The notes below the pieces were generated by a model. The model was not told where the DNA came from. It saw nothing but the letters and a program-made list of their open reading frames with translations, and did no database searches. Position numbers and translations under genes: made by a program. Shown piece after piece: positions 8,525 through 19,106 of a stretch of 64,000 nucleotides of DNA (its first letter is position 1; each line of letters begins with the position of its first letter). This DNA is from Psychrosphaera haliotis (GTDB taxonomy: Bacteria > Pseudomonadota > Gammaproteobacteria > Enterobacterales > Alteromonadaceae), in the NCBI RefSeq assembly GCF_009728465.1, contig NZ_WOCD01000001.1, positions 310,001 to 374,000 of the forward strand, written 5' to 3'.

Positions 8525-11449
8525 TTACTCGTCGCGATACGAGTCAATATCCGGACAAGAACAGATCAGGTTACGGTCGCCGTATACGTCATCTATACGA
8601 GTTACCGTTGGCCAGAATTTGTTTTGCTTAACCGCTTCACATGGGAATGCAGCGTAATCACGTGCATAAGCGCGATCCCAGTTGGGGTCTAACACGTCTT
8701 CCGAAGTGTGTGGTGCAAAAACAAGTGGGTTGTTGTCTAACGTCCATTGGCCGCTTTCTACTTTCGCAATTTCTTCACGAATAGAGATTAACGCGTCAAT
8801 GAAACGATCGATTTCAACTTTAGCTTCTGATTCTGTTGGCTCAATCATTAATGTGCCAGCTACTGGGAATGACATGGTTGGAGCGTGGAAACCGTAGTCA
8901 TTTAGTCGCTTAGCAATATCCATTTCTGAAATGCCTGAGCTTTCTTTTAATGGGCGAATATCAACAATACATTCGTGAGCAACACGGTTGTTACGGCCAC
9001 GATATAAAATTGGGAAGTGCTTGCTCAAACGCTCAGTAATGTAGTTGGCGTTTAAGATTGCAACTTCTGTTGCTTGTTGAAGACCATGTTTACCCATCAT
9101 GGCAATGTATGCCCAAGATATTGGTAAAATGCCAGCAGAGCCGTATGGAGCAGCTGAAACCGCACCGTTATCAGCACCACCATTAATTGTCATACCGTCG
9201 ATGTCATTGTCACCGAAGAATTCAACTTTAGTCACTTGGTGATTTGGTAGGAACGGCGCTAAATGCGCTTTAACACCAATTGGGCCCATGCCTGGACCAC
9301 CGCCACCATGTGGAATACAGAATGTTTTATGCAAGTTTAAGTGCGATACGTCAGAACCGATGAAACCAGGTGCTGTAAGGCCAACCTGTGCGTTCATGTT
9401 GGCACCATCCATATAAACCTGACCGCCATTGTCATGAACAATGTCACAGACTTCACGGATGCTTTCTTCATATACACCGTGTGTAGACGGGTACGTTACC
9501 ATGATGCAAGAAAGTGCGTCTTTGTGCTCTTCCGCTTTGGCTTTTAGGTCGGCCATGTCGATGTTGCCTTGCTTGTCACACTCAACAAGTACAACTTTCA
9601 TGCTTGCCATTTGAGCAGAAGCAGGGTTAGTTCCGTGCGCTGAGCTTGGGATCAAGCAGATGTTTCTGTGATGGTCACCACGGCTTTCGTGGTATTTACG
9701 AATAGCGATAAGACCAGCGTATTCACCTTGCGCGCCAGAGTTAGGCTGCATTGAAATGTTGTCGTAACCAGTAATTTCAATTAACCAGTCAGACAGTTCG
9801 CCAATCATTTTGCGATAGCCTTGTGCTTGAGACATTGGCGCAAACGGGTGCATGTTGCCAAACTCAGGCCAAGTAACAGGGATCATTTCCGCTGTCGCAT
9901 TTAGCTTCATCGTACAAGAACCAAGAGAAATCATAGAGTGGTTCAATGACAAGTCTTTGCTTTCTAGTTTACGAATATAACGCAACATTTCAGTTTCAGA
10001 CTGATAGGCATTAAATACTGGGTGAGTAAGAATGTCTGTTTTACGAGTATATTCTGCAGGTACTGAATCAAAACCTTGAGCTGCATTATCTAATGCTTCT
10101 ACTGTAAGACCATGACCTTCGCCTAAAACAACATCAAATAATTCAATGATGTCTTCACGACCAACCGTTTCGTGCATAGACACAGATAACTTACCGTCTA
10201 AATCTGAACGGAAGTTAACAAGCTTGTTCGCCGCGCGTGCAAGAATTTCGTCTTTGTTTACAGCTTCAAACGTTACCGTATCAAACCAAGAATCATTAAC
10301 CAGTTTGATGCCCTTTTCTTTTAGGCCTAAAGCAAAAATATCAGCTAAACGGTTAATGCGTTGCGCAATGGCTTTTAAGCCTTTTGGTCCGTGGTAAACA
10401 GCATAAAATGATGCCATGTTCGCCAGTAAAACCTGTGCAGTACAAATGTTTGAGTTCGCTTTTTCACGTCGGATATGCTGCTCACGAGTCTGCATAGCCA
10501 TACGTAATGCTTTGTTACCACGGCGGTCTTTAGAAACACCGATGATACGACCTGGTAATGAACGCTTGAACTTATCTGTTGTTGCGAAGAATGCAGCGTG
10601 TGGACCACCGTAACCCATTGGCACACCAAAACGTTGTGCAGAACCAAGTACCACGTCTGCACCAAATTGTGCTGGGCCTTCTAACATGATTAAGCTCATG
10701 ATGTCCGCTGCAACAATAGCAATGGCTTTTTTCTCTTGAGTCGCTTCGATTAGCGGTTTGATATCATTAACCTGACCTTCTTGGCCAGTGTAATGGAACA
10801 ATGCACCAAAAATGTCGTATTCTGATACTTTTTCAGCAGCATCAACAACAATCTCAAAACCAAACAATTCAGCACGTGTTTTAACAACGTCAATAGTTTG
10901 TGGGAATACGTCGTTTGCTATAAAAAATGTATTCGCTTTTTTGGCTTTAGCAACACGTTTAGCTAACGCCATTGCTTCAGCAGCTGCCGTTGCTTCATCT
11001 AATAAAGAGGCGCTTGCTAGCTCTAAGCCTGTTAAGTCTATTGTTAATTGTTGGAAGTTAAGCAGTGACTCTAAACGACCTTGTGCAATCTCTGGCTGAT
11101 AAGGCGTATAAGCCGTATACCAACCTGGATTTTCCAATACGTTACGTTGAATTACGTTTGGCACTGAAACCGGGTGATAACCTAAACCAATATATGATTT
11201 AGCTATTTGGTTTTCACTCGCAACCGACTTTAAATACGCTAACGTTTGCTCTTCTGTTTGAGCGTCGCCAATATTTAAGGTTTCCGGTAAACGGATAGAA
11301 CCAGGTACCGTTTGGTCAATCAATTCTTTAACAGAGCTTACGCCCAATGTTTTACACATCTCAAGCTGTTCGTCTTCGCTAGGACCAATATGGCGGCGAA
11401 TAAAAATTTCATTTTGCTCAAGTTGAGTTAGGCTAAATTTTTCTGACAT
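8525..11449 (-). CDS. gcvP: Glycine dehydrogenase (decarboxylating), P protein
   Basis: The P protein of the glycine cleavage system decarboxylates glycine using PLP and passes the aminomethyl group to lipoyl-GcvH. The sequence is full length, 974 residues from the ATG at 11449, with the conserved N terminus FIRRHIGPS near residue 15. The PLP-lysine segment HLNLHKTF is near residue 706 and is followed by the glycine-rich loop [11 protein letters not shown]. An in-frame ATG at 11482 would add 11 residues that do not belong to the family, so the later start is preferred. It is the last gene of gcvTHP, with a hairpin between gcvH and gcvP that may lower its expression. Confidence 0.97.
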   Translation of the reverse strand: MSEKFSLTQLEQNEIFIRRHIGPSEDEQLEMCKTLGVSSVKELIDQTVPGSIRLPETLNIGDAQTEEQTLAYLKSVASENQIAKSYIGLGYHPVSVPNVIQRNVLENPGWYTAYTPYQPEIAQGRLESLLNFQQLTIDLTGLELASASLLDEATAAAEAMALAKRVAKAKKANTFFIANDVFPQTIDVVKTRAELFGFEIVVDAAEKVSEYDIFGALFHYTGQEGQVNDIKPLIEATQEKKAIAIVAADIMSLIMLEGPAQFGADVVLGSAQRFGVPMGYGGPHAAFFATTDKFKRSLPGRIIGVSKDRRGNKALRMAMQTREQHIRREKANSNICTAQVLLANMASFYAVYHGPKGLKAIAQRINRLADIFALGLKEKGIKLVNDSWFDTVTFEAVNKDEILARAANKLVNFRSDLDGKLSVSMHETVGREDIIELFDVVLGEGHGLTVEALDNAAQGFDSVPAEYTRKTDILTHPVFNAYQSETEMLRYIRKLESKDLSLNHSMISLGSCTMKLNATAEMIPVTWPEFGNMHPFAPMSQAQGYRKMIGELSDWLIEITGYDNISMQPNSGAQGEYAGLIAIRKYHESRGDHHRNICLIPSSAHGTNPASAQMASMKVVLVECDKQGNIDMADLKAKAEEHKDALSCIMVTYPSTHGVYEESIREVCDIVHDNGGQVYMDGANMNAQVGLTAPGFIGSDVSHLNLHKTFCIPHGGGGPGMGPIGVKAHLAPFLPNHQVTKVEFFGDNDIDGMTINGGADNGAVSAAPYGSAGILPISWAYIAMMGKHGLQQATEVAILNANYITERLSKHFPILYRGRNNRVAHECIVDIRPLKESSGISEMDIAKRLNDYGFHAPTMSFPVAGTLMIEPTESEAKVEIDRFIDALISIREEIAKVESGQWTLDNNPLVFAPHTSEDVLDPNWDRAYARDYAAFPCEAVKQNKFWPTVTRIDDVYGDRNLICSCPDIDSYRDE

Positions 11450-11484
11450 GGCTAACAGATTTCCTACAATTAAAATAGACAAAA

Positions 11485-11508
11485 CCTCGCAGGATTATCC
11501 GAGCGAGG
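11485..11508 (-). terminator. Intercistronic hairpin between gcvH and gcvP
   Basis: On the minus strand CCTCGC pairs with GCGAGG around a 12-nt loop and is followed by TTTTG. It begins 23 bp after the gcvH stop and ends 36 bp before the gcvP start. It could be a leaky terminator or an RNA-stabilising hairpin setting the H:P ratio. The T-run is short. Confidence 0.55.
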
Positions 11509-11530
11509 CTTTCAATTTTTTGACTAAGAC

Positions 11531-11920
11531 TTAATCTTCGTCGATAGAGTCGGCGTAACCACCGTCGTCTAATAAGTCGTCTAACTCAGACGCATCTTCA
11601 AGTTTTAACTTGAATAACCAACCGTCTCCGTATGGGTCAGAGTTAACGTTTTCCGGAGAGTCTTCTAACTCTTCGTTCACGGCAACTACTTCACCAGCTA
11701 CAGGTGCGTAGATGTCAGAAGCGGCTTTTACAGATTCTGCTACTGCACAATCGTCACCCGCTGCAAATTCATCACCAACGTCAGGTAAATCTACAAATAC
11801 CATGTCGCCAAGAAGGCCTTGTGCGTGTTCAGTGATACCAACAGTAACAACGCCGTTACCTTCATTGCGAACCCACTCGTGTGAAGACGCGTATTTTAAG
11901 TCCGATGGAATAGTGCTCAT
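11531..11920 (-). CDS. gcvH: Glycine cleavage system H protein
   Basis: This 129-residue lipoyl carrier shuttles the aminomethyl group between GcvP, GcvT and the lipoamide dehydrogenase. The lipoyl lysine is K65 in [11 protein letters not shown], the standard site. HEWVR (14-18), GITEHAQ and the acidic C terminus are typical. Length and start match the family; AAGGAAC-like sequence lies upstream of the ATG. It is the middle gene of gcvTHP. The lipoamide dehydrogenase is not in this window. Confidence 0.97.
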   Translation of the reverse strand: MSTIPSDLKYASSHEWVRNEGNGVVTVGITEHAQGLLGDMVFVDLPDVGDEFAAGDDCAVAESVKAASDIYAPVAGEVVAVNEELEDSPENVNSDPYGDGWLFKLKLEDASELDDLLDDGGYADSIDED

Positions 11921-12078
11921 TTTAAGTTCCTTAGGGATCTTTCTTTATTAATTTTATAAGTTGTTTAGATAACCAGGTTGTCTATTTTGTTAGCCATGTG
12001 AAAAGATAATGGCACTTTACAAAATGTTCAACCTCATCATTCAAATATTTGTCTTGTTGCTAACGTTACTTTAGTTAA

Positions 12079-13164
12079 TTAAAGAACTGACTTGCCGTTA
12101 CGAACAAACCCAGCTTTAACTACTTTTACGTCAACCAACTTTTTACGCATCTCTACCTGTACTGTGCTGCCTAGCTCTGCACCTTTTGGTACACGAGCCA
12201 TAGCCACTGAGAAACCAAGTGTTGGAGAGAAAGTTCCCGACGTTATTACGCCTTCGCCAGCATCTGTGATCACTTTAAGGCCGCTTCTTAATACGCCCTT
12301 CTGTTCCATCACTAATCCAACTAGCTTGTCTGAACCTTGCTCTTTCAATTTAACAAGTGCGTCACGACCAATGAAGTTGCGCTCTGCAGGTTCCCAAGAG
12401 ATAGTCCAAGCCATGTTTGCTGCTAACGGAGAAACTGACTCGTCCATGTCTAAACCATAAAGGTTCATACCGGCTTCAAGTCTTAATGTATCGCGAGCAC
12501 CTAATCCAGCAGGTTGAACGCCCGCATCAATTAGTTGTTGCCAAAAATCAGCAGCTTGTTCCGGTGGAAGAATAATTTCGTAACCTGTTTCGCCAGTGTA
12601 ACCTGTTGTTGCGATAAATAAGTCGCCAGCTTGAACACCAAAGAATGGCTTCATACCTTCAACCAAAGCTTGTTGCTCGGCTGAAATAATTGTGGCTACT
12701 TTTTCTTTTGAATTTGGGCCCTGAACGGCAATCATTGCGTAGTCAGGCTGTTCAGTCACGGTAACGTTAAACGTCGCGGCTTGTTTGTTAATCCACTCTA
12801 AGTCTTTAACACGTGTTGCCGAGTTAACCACCATACGGTAGAACGTCTCGTCAAAGTGATAAATGATAAGGTCGTCAATAACGCCGCCTTCTTCATTTAG
12901 CATACCAGTGTAAAGAGCCTTACCGGCAACTTGAAGTTTAGCAACGTCATTTGTTACTAGCTTCTGTAGGAATACTTTTGCGTCTGCACCTTTAATGTCA
13001 ACAATGGTCATATGTGACACATCGAACATTCCAGCATCTTGACGAACAGCGTGATGCTCTTCGATTTGAGAGCCGTAGTTAATTGGCATTTCCCAACCAT
13101 GGAAATCTACCATCTTCGCGCCTGCTTCGACGTGTTTATCAAATAAAACCGTTCTGTTGCTCAT
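12079..13164 (-). CDS. gcvT: Aminomethyltransferase, T protein of glycine cleavage
   Basis: GcvT transfers the methylene unit from aminomethyl-GcvH to tetrahydrofolate and releases ammonia. The protein has 361 residues from the ATG at 13164, which is better placed relative to AAAGG (8 nt) than the ATG at 13170. Family landmarks include [26 protein letters not shown] and [13 protein letters not shown]. It is first of the three gcv genes. No glycine riboswitch was recognised in the 138 bp upstream, so regulation by a GcvA/Lrp-type protein is more likely. A candidate -10 (TATACT) lies about 60-70 bp upstream of the start. Confidence 0.97.
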   Translation of the reverse strand: MSNRTVLFDKHVEAGAKMVDFHGWEMPINYGSQIEEHHAVRQDAGMFDVSHMTIVDIKGADAKVFLQKLVTNDVAKLQVAGKALYTGMLNEEGGVIDDLIIYHFDETFYRMVVNSATRVKDLEWINKQAATFNVTVTEQPDYAMIAVQGPNSKEKVATIISAEQQALVEGMKPFFGVQAGDLFIATTGYTGETGYEIILPPEQAADFWQQLIDAGVQPAGLGARDTLRLEAGMNLYGLDMDESVSPLAANMAWTISWEPAERNFIGRDALVKLKEQGSDKLVGLVMEQKGVLRSGLKVITDAGEGVITSGTFSPTLGFSVAMARVPKGAELGSTVQVEMRKKLVDVKVVKAGFVRNGKSVL

Positions 13165-13301
13165 GAACATTACCTTTCTATAAAAGAGTGCTGTAAAAGA
13201 CTGCAGTAAAAATTTGCGTCAGAGTATACCCCATACAAAACCATAACTCTATGCGTTACTGATTAGTAATATTGATGCAAACCTTTGTTGTTTTATTACT
13301 A

Positions 13302-13330
13302 AAAAGCCACTCTTTTTAGGGAGTGGCTTT
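13302..13330 (-). terminator. Rho-independent terminator after ubiI-like gene
   Basis: On the minus strand AAAGCCACTC pairs with GAGTGGCTTT around a CCTAAAAA loop and runs into a T-tract. It separates the ygfB-pepP-ubi unit from gcvTHP. Confidence 0.85.
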
Positions 13331-13352
13331 AATTTAACTTTGTTTTATGTGG

Positions 13353-14596
13353 TTATATTTCATCAACCTGTTGGGCTAATACTGGCAACTTGCCGCTGAT
13401 ACCCATTGCCTGTTCAATAATTTTGTTTTTTACGAGCGGAGTATTATTGGTTATCTTCAGCCCCACACCTCGTATTAGTTTTTTTATTGGGTTTGAGCCT
13501 TCAAACAATTCCTTTAATGAGGCCATTGCCACAATGAGTACCTGTGCTTCTGCTTTACGCCAGCGTTCAAACTCTCTGAGCTGTCTTGTTAACTTAACTT
13601 GGTCGTTTAATAATGCGTTAGACGAATTAGACGATAAACATTCCACTAAACTTGCCGCATCTAATAAACCTAAGTTCATGCCTAAACCCGCCAATGGATG
13701 AATGGTATGAGCTGCGTCACCAATAAAGATCACTCGTTTGTCTAACCATTGTTGCGTATAGCGCATGGTTAAAGGAAAACTAGCTCGCACGGTAGTTACT
13801 TCGCAAGGACCTAAAGCGCTGTCAGTTGCGGCGGTTAAATGCTTGTTAAAATCAACCTCGTCCATATTTATTAAATGTTCAGCTTGTTCAGGCGAAGTAG
13901 ACCAAACAATGCTGCAAATATTTGCTGCTCACCAAACATAGGTAATAACGCGAGCGGGCCTTGTGGCAAGAATACTTGTCGAGCACATTGATTATGTGGC
14001 TCTGCGGTTTTGATATTAGCCACAATAGCGTGATGATCATAATCAGAAAATGTAGTGGCCGATTTGAGTTGTTTTTTAACCCAAGACTGCGCTCCATCAG
14101 CGGCAATGGCTAACTTAGCCATTACTAGGCTGTTTGCATCAGCGCCTCCATCAACCAATGTCAGCACTACCTGCTCATCATTGTTATGGATCGCGGTTAT
14201 TTCAGTTTCAAATTTAAGCGTTATAAGCGATTGAGCTTTGGCCGCTTTAATAAGACCATTTCGTATATTGCTGTTTTCAACTATGTGGCCTAAGTGAGAT
14301 TGATTTACCTGATCTGCATTAAAACTAATGTCGCCAAAGCTTTCTTTATCCCATACCTTCATTGAGTCGTAAGCGGATAATCGGTCTGACTCCATATGTT
14401 GCCAAGCATTAAGATTGGTTAAAATTTGCTGACTCGCTAACGATAATGCACTGACTCTAGGCTGAGGCTTAGATAATTCTACAAGCTCTGGTGCGCGATC
14501 TACCACAACAACACTATAACCTTGTTCCGCAAGCCCCAAGGCTGCCGTTAAACCAACACAACCACCGCCAATTACTACTATATCTGTTGAGATCAT
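13353..14596 (-). pseudogene. ubiI: UbiI/VisC-like FAD-dependent ubiquinone hydroxylase, one frameshift
   Basis: An aromatic-ring hydroxylase of the UbiH/UbiI/UbiF flavoprotein family, about 414 residues when joined. The 5' frame (from 14596) has the FAD-binding GGGCVGLTAALGLAEQGY; the 3' frame (to 13353) has the second FAD motif IFIGDAAHTIHPLAGLGMNLG. The break is in TTT at 13904-13906: adding one T restores FAALFWSTSPEQAEHLINMDEVD. By position (pepP-ubiH-this gene-gcvT, as in E. coli) it is the ubiI (visC) orthologue, catalysing C5 hydroxylation in ubiquinone synthesis. It begins 1 bp from the end of ubiH, so they are co-transcribed. A homopolymer indel error is more likely than loss of an important gene. 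Confidence 0.85.
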
Positions 14597-14597
14597 T

Positions 14598-15869
14598 TTA
14601 ACACTCTGCTTGTTTTGCTTGCGGTAAGTTAAACTGTTTATGACTGCCCATAAAATGCAGTGCTAACCACTGCTGAAGTCCGTCGCATTTCTGTAAAGAC
14701 ATTAGCCCTGCGGTTCTGGTGAATGCAGGCAACCTGCCAGGCAAGGCAAATAGTCGGACTAACATGTCAGTAAATTCGGTAATGCGCTCAATATCATCCA
14801 ATCTATTTTTTTGATAACTGTTTAAAACCGAGAATGAGCCAATGTCAGCGCTATTTTCAAGTGCTTGTTTTATTTCAAAAACCAATACACCAATATCTCG
14901 AACACCTAAATTAAAACCTTGCCCTGCAATAGGATGAACCGTATGGGCGGTATTGCCCAATAATACGGTTCTGGCTGCAATCAAACGTTCAACTTTAGTC
15001 AGGCTCAGTGGGTAATACGCTCGTTTTGAGCACTTCACTATTCGCCCGGCGGCATAACCAAAGGCGAGTTGCAACGCTTCACAAAAAGCGTCATCGTCTA
15101 ACTCTTTATTAATAAGTGCTTGCTCAGGTGATTGAGTCCAAACCACATTAAACTCGTTTTTGCCAATAGGTAAAAATGCAATGGGGCCGTTCGTCGTAAA
15201 ACGTTCAAAGGCGACATTAGCGCCATAGGCTTTGAGGTTTTTAGGTGCTGTTTCAGTTCGAACATTGGCAATAATAGCGGCTTGTTGGTATTGGCTGGTT
15301 TGATTGTTAATTTTTAACAAATCACGTGTTGGAGAGTTTGCCCCTTCGGCTACCACCAGCAACTGACTTTGAATATTATTGCCAGAACTTAATGTGATTT
15401 CTACTGGCTCGGATAACGCAGATGGTGTCGTTAACGCAACAATATGGTCCGGACAAAACCAATGTAAATCAAAGTGTTTAGCCGTTGCTTTGAGTGCACA
15501 ACCTAAATTATGCATTGATGCCACGTGTCCCATGGCATTTAAACCATAGTCTTTCGCTTGCATCATGGTTTTACCAACATGACCGCGATCCGATGTGATG
15601 ATTGTTTGGATTGGCCAGCCGTTCTTTTTAAGTTCTGGCCACACCTTCCAATGATTTAAAAGCTGCAAAGAGCCATGCGATAACGCTAAACAGCGCTGGT
15701 CAAAATTTGATTGCACGGTTTGTTCAGACGTTTGTTCAACGGGCTCAACAATAGCTACACGTAAACTTGGTGTTTCTTGCTTTAAGCCAATTGCCGTAAG
15801 TAGGCCCGACAAACCGCCTCCAGACACAACCACATCAAATTTTACATTTGTATCCGCGCTTAAACTCAA
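14598..15869 (-). CDS. ubiH: UbiH-like 2-octaprenyl-6-methoxyphenol hydroxylase
   Basis: The 423-residue flavoprotein hydroxylates the aromatic ring during ubiquinone biosynthesis and acts at the inner membrane in the Ubi complex. It has the dinucleotide motif VVSGGGLSGLLTAIGLK (near 13-29), the NADPH-binding type motif VVAEGANSPTRD and the second FAD motif VLLGNTAHTVHPIAGQGFNLG. It sits between pepP and the ubiI-like gene, as ubiH does in E. coli, which supports the symbol over ubiF. The start has 33 bp between it and the pepP stop. Confidence 0.93.
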   Translation of the reverse strand: MSLSADTNVKFDVVVSGGGLSGLLTAIGLKQETPSLRVAIVEPVEQTSEQTVQSNFDQRCLALSHGSLQLLNHWKVWPELKKNGWPIQTIITSDRGHVGKTMMQAKDYGLNAMGHVASMHNLGCALKATAKHFDLHWFCPDHIVALTTPSALSEPVEITLSSGNNIQSQLLVVAEGANSPTRDLLKINNQTSQYQQAAIIANVRTETAPKNLKAYGANVAFERFTTNGPIAFLPIGKNEFNVVWTQSPEQALINKELDDDAFCEALQLAFGYAAGRIVKCSKRAYYPLSLTKVERLIAARTVLLGNTAHTVHPIAGQGFNLGVRDIGVLVFEIKQALENSADIGSFSVLNSYQKNRLDDIERITEFTDMLVRLFALPGRLPAFTRTAGLMSLQKCDGLQQWLALHFMGSHKQFNLPQAKQAEC

Positions 15870-15902
15870 AACAGCCCCTTAACGTTTTATGCGTTTGCGT
15901 TA

Positions 15903-17234
15903 CTAAGAAAAAATAGCTTCTATTTCTTCTACGGTTTTAGGCACACTTTCGGTTAAGTTTTCGTAACCATTTTTGGTAATTAAAATATCATCTTCAATAC
16001 GAACGCCAATACCATGCCATTTAGCGTCACAGTTGGCTTCACTATCAATGTAAATTCCAGGTTCAACGGTGAATACCATACCAGGCTCTAGTGAGCGCTC
16101 AGCGCCAGCTTGGTTATAGTCACCAACGTCATGAACGTCTAATCCAATCCAATGCGAACAACCGTGCATGTAAAATGCGCGATGTGCATTGTCTTTAATT
16201 AACTCATCAACATCACCAGATAAAATACCCAGTGCAACGAGCCCTTCTGTCACCGCTTTAATTGAGGCATTGGTGATCGACTTTAATGAAGCCGTTGGTG
16301 AAATAGCATCTAATACCGCTTGTTGAGCATTCAGTACCACGTTATAAATGGCTTTTTGCTCTTCACTAAACTTACCATTTACTGGCCATGTACGAGTGAT
16401 ATCCGCCGCATAACCTTCGAGCTCACAACCAGAGTCTATTAATACTAAATCGCCCGACTTCACTTCATCTTGGTTTTCTGTGTAGTGCAATATACAAGCG
16501 TTTTCGCCACCACCTACAATGGTACCGTATGCAGGGTGACGGGCTTTATTCATGGCATAATGATGATGAATTTCTGCTTCAAGCTGATATTCAAAAACCG
16601 GTAAGTTTTGTTTTGTTTGCGCTGCTGAAAACTGCATTGCTCGTTTATGTGCCGCAGCAGAAATTTTACCTGCTTCACGCATAACGCTAATTTCAGCTTC
16701 CGATTTAAACAGTCTCATATTGTGCACAAGCGGACGAACGTCTAGCATTTCTGTAGGTGCAGACCAGCCTTTTTTAGGTCCCATGCGCAGTTCATGCATA
16801 GTATTAAAAACCAAGTCATCAGCATAATCATACTCGCCCTGCGCAAAGTACAAGGTTGACTTGTTATTGATAGCGTCTTTAATCGTTTCATTTAATTCCG
16901 TAGTATCAAACGCACGATGCACTTCAAAACTTTTAACCGCTTGTTCTTTACCAATTCTTCGGCCATGCCAAATTTCAGCTGACTTATCTTTTACTCTGCA
17001 CACTAAGGTTGACGCGTGAACGCCGTCCATTTTTTCAATAATTAAATAGGCATCCGGCTCTGGGAAACCCGTTAAATAATGAAAGTCACTATTTTGTCTA
17101 AAGGCAAACTCAGTATCTCTACTTCTTGTTAACTCTTGGGCTGCAGGAATGATCGCGACGCTATTGTCTTTCATTTTTTCAGCAAGTGCGATTCTGCGGT
17201 TTACAAATTCGTTAACAGGAATTGAGTTTATCAT
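15903..17234 (-). CDS. pepP: Xaa-Pro aminopeptidase P
   Basis: This cytosolic M24 metallopeptidase removes N-terminal residues preceding proline. It has 443 residues: an N-terminal AMP_N domain (IPVNEFVNRRIALAEKM and SDFHYLTGFPEPDA), then the pita-bread catalytic domain. The dimetal ligands are visible in LIDSGCELEGYAADITRT (two Asp), HGCSHWIGLDVHD (His), FTVEPGIYI (Glu) and GVRIEDD (Glu). The ygfB-pepP-ubiH order matches enterobacteria. Confidence 0.96.
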   Translation of the reverse strand: MINSIPVNEFVNRRIALAEKMKDNSVAIIPAAQELTRSRDTEFAFRQNSDFHYLTGFPEPDAYLIIEKMDGVHASTLVCRVKDKSAEIWHGRRIGKEQAVKSFEVHRAFDTTELNETIKDAINNKSTLYFAQGEYDYADDLVFNTMHELRMGPKKGWSAPTEMLDVRPLVHNMRLFKSEAEISVMREAGKISAAAHKRAMQFSAAQTKQNLPVFEYQLEAEIHHHYAMNKARHPAYGTIVGGGENACILHYTENQDEVKSGDLVLIDSGCELEGYAADITRTWPVNGKFSEEQKAIYNVVLNAQQAVLDAISPTASLKSITNASIKAVTEGLVALGILSGDVDELIKDNAHRAFYMHGCSHWIGLDVHDVGDYNQAGAERSLEPGMVFTVEPGIYIDSEANCDAKWHGIGVRIEDDILITKNGYENLTESVPKTVEEIEAIFS

Positions 17235-17352
17235 TTATACCTCTAAAAAATGGTACCGGTACTTAAGTTCCGGCAGCTTTATATTCATTGATTTTAGTGT
17301 TTGTGCATAGAGTCTAGGTTAAGTGTTTATGTGTAAGCATTTAAACCAGAAT

Positions 17353-17907
17353 TTAATGCAAAGTTTTGTTTTCATCATCTGGAACAGTGGTTTCTGTACC
17401 AAACTCTTGATGACATAATATGGCTGAAACACGAACAAACTCAACCACTTCATAAAAGTCTGCCTGGTTTTCGTTGTTGTCTTCCATTTCAGAATCCATA
17501 CGAGTGATGTTAGTTAAGTCTTCAATCACTTCACGAACGTCGTTACTGGCTAATTTTAAGTCGCGTTTGTTCAAACCAAAACCAACTAAAAAGTATTGGA
17601 CCCAATTGATAAGCTCTTCCGCTTGATCTGTTAAGGTTTCTTCATCGTCCATTAATAAAATTTCAAATGCCATTTCACCAGACTCTAGCTTGTCATAAAT
17701 GTCATTAACGAGATCTTGAGCTGCAATTTTCACTTTGCCTTTGATGGACATGCCGTTGTTAAACAACTCTGATAAATGCTCTAAAAAGTCTTTGTTACCT
17801 TTGAACATGCCACCAGATATTAAGCCCGCTAACAAACCGTGAAACTCACTGGCCGTTGCCGTAAAGTCTTGCTCATTTAAAACTTGTACTAGATCTTGAT
17901 GCGTCAT
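17353..17907 (-). CDS. ygfB: UPF0149 family protein YgfB
   Basis: A 184-residue acidic helical protein with FHGLLAGLISGG near residue 22 and the later EELINWVQYFLVGFGL, both characteristic of UPF0149/YgfB. The family is cytosolic; in Pseudomonas a YgfB homologue has been linked to control of beta-lactamase expression, but no enzymatic role is established. It heads the ygfB-pepP-ubiH-ubiI unit. In E. coli zapA is divergent from ygfB; here only 270 bp of non-coding sequence and then 6S RNA follow. Confidence 0.93.
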   Translation of the reverse strand: MTHQDLVQVLNEQDFTATASEFHGLLAGLISGGMFKGNKDFLEHLSELFNNGMSIKGKVKIAAQDLVNDIYDKLESGEMAFEILLMDDEETLTDQAEELINWVQYFLVGFGLNKRDLKLASNDVREVIEDLTNITRMDSEMEDNNENQADFYEVVEFVRVSAILCHQEFGTETTVPDDENKTLH

Positions 17908-18187
17908 TTGAATTCGCTACTTTTATTAAATTTGTTTAAGTGTAATAGAATCCGAGGAAAATCAGAAGTATTGTACACATTTTGAAGACCTAAGCCGCGG
18001 TAACCGTGGGAAATTTATTCACTTTGTAAAAAAATCACCCAGTTGAGTCATCCAAATCCCTATTTTCATTGTACTGTTAGTTTGAGATGTTATATTCCGC
18101 TTTGTCATAGATAGACAAACTTCTAATCAGAACTGTTCTGGATAAATTTTGTGTCTCTTCTATGGTTATAAGTGTGACTTATTATGG

Positions 18188-18378
18188 TACCTGGGGTGTT
18201 TGACAGAGAACACATATCCCTGAGCCGATACTTTTTTTAAAGGACGTCATCTTTCTTGCTATTGCGCAAGCTCGGCTCGCTTTCGAGCGTGAATCGAGAA
18301 GCCTACGGTGAGAATATGGTGTCCGCCTTGAACACGTCGGTTGTTCAAGGGTTTGGTTTTCATCGGCACCTTGGGACC
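18188..18378 (+). ncRNA. ssrS: 6S RNA
   Basis: The hallmark segments of gammaproteobacterial 6S RNA appear in order: CCCTGAGCCGATA at 18218-18230, CGAGAAGCCT near 18294-18304, and CCTTGAAC...GTTCAAGGG (about 18329-18352). Terminal segments CTGGGGTG and CACCTTGGG can pair into the closing stem. A TATTAT -10 element at 18180-18185 places the 5' end near 18190. 6S RNA mimics an open promoter and sequesters sigma-70 RNA polymerase in stationary phase. Position next to ygfB agrees with E. coli, although zapA and ygfA are not here. Ends are approximate. Confidence 0.9.
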
Positions 18379-18383
18379 ACCAC

Positions 18384-19001
18384 TTAAAACACAAATAGGT
18401 AAATCAATAAACCTGTTATAAAGCTTAAACCTAACGCTAACATCTGCAGTAATCCATCGCGTTCTAATAATCCTAGTCCCATCATAAATACCACAAAAGC
18501 TGGAATTACATTTGCCAATGGAATAGGTAATAAAATCATAAGCCCTACGACAATTAATATGACGCCATTGATCCGATCAAAAATAGCAGCTTCAGTGAAT
18601 TGCCACCTTGGTTTAATATAACGTTCGAGCGATTTTATCTTTGGTAAAAATACATGCAATGCAGCTCGTACTTGTTTTGCTGGCAAACTTTTGGTTAAAA
18701 CAAAGTTTGGTAATTTAGCCTCCTGAAAGCCGATAACAAGTTGCAGCCCTAAAATAGCCACCAGCATTCCAGACAAAATAGATATAATGGGAATTAAGTT
18801 AAATACCGCCATTAAAAGCAGTAAAATACCGAATGTACGATCCCCTAAACGTTGAGTTAAAGAGCTTAACGTGACTTCTTTATCTTCGGTGCGGTCAATT
18901 AAATATTGCATTACATCAGACGTACGGCTTCTGTGCTTGTCAGGTACAGTAAACAAAGTCTCGCGGGGTTGTTCAAACTCAGACAATAGTAAGTATCTCA
19001 A
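18384..19001 (-). CDS. ExoD-family inner-membrane protein
   Basis: The 205-residue protein has a soluble N terminus (residues 1-50, with LTQRLGDRTFGILLLLMAVFN) and about four membrane segments in two pairs, near 55-90 and 140-205. RLGDRTFG followed by hydrophobic helices, then a central RxxxxFLPxIxxLERYIKPRW, matches ExoD, named for exopolysaccharide synthesis in Rhizobium. Its biochemical role is unknown. Its 3' end nearly touches the 3' end of 6S RNA on the other strand. Confidence 0.8.
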   Translation of the reverse strand: MRYLLLSEFEQPRETLFTVPDKHRSRTSDVMQYLIDRTEDKEVTLSSLTQRLGDRTFGILLLLMAVFNLIPIISILSGMLVAILGLQLVIGFQEAKLPNFVLTKSLPAKQVRAALHVFLPKIKSLERYIKPRWQFTEAAIFDRINGVILIVVGLMILLPIPLANVIPAFVVFMMGLGLLERDGLLQMLALGLSFITGLLIYLFVF

Positions 19002-19106
19002 GGGTTAAAGTATTAAATTGGACAATGCGCTAATGTAACTATCATTACGACAAAGACAAAGCTTTTTATAACCACCATTTTAGCTTCAACTTGATTTAAG
19101 TGAATT

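Noticed and set aside
8319..8657. Plus-strand open frame in the Gabija-gcvP gap
   Set aside because: It runs into the gcvP gene on the opposite strand, spans its terminator and has no recognisable protein features.
10375..10665. Long frames within gcvP on both strands
   Set aside because: They are out-of-frame shadows of the strongly conserved gcvP gene.
13165..13301. Glycine riboswitch ahead of gcvT
   Set aside because: No tandem glycine aptamer motifs were seen in this short leader.
18182..18394. Minus-strand open frame over 6S RNA
   Set aside because: It coincides with clear 6S RNA landmarks on the plus strand and has no family-like sequence.
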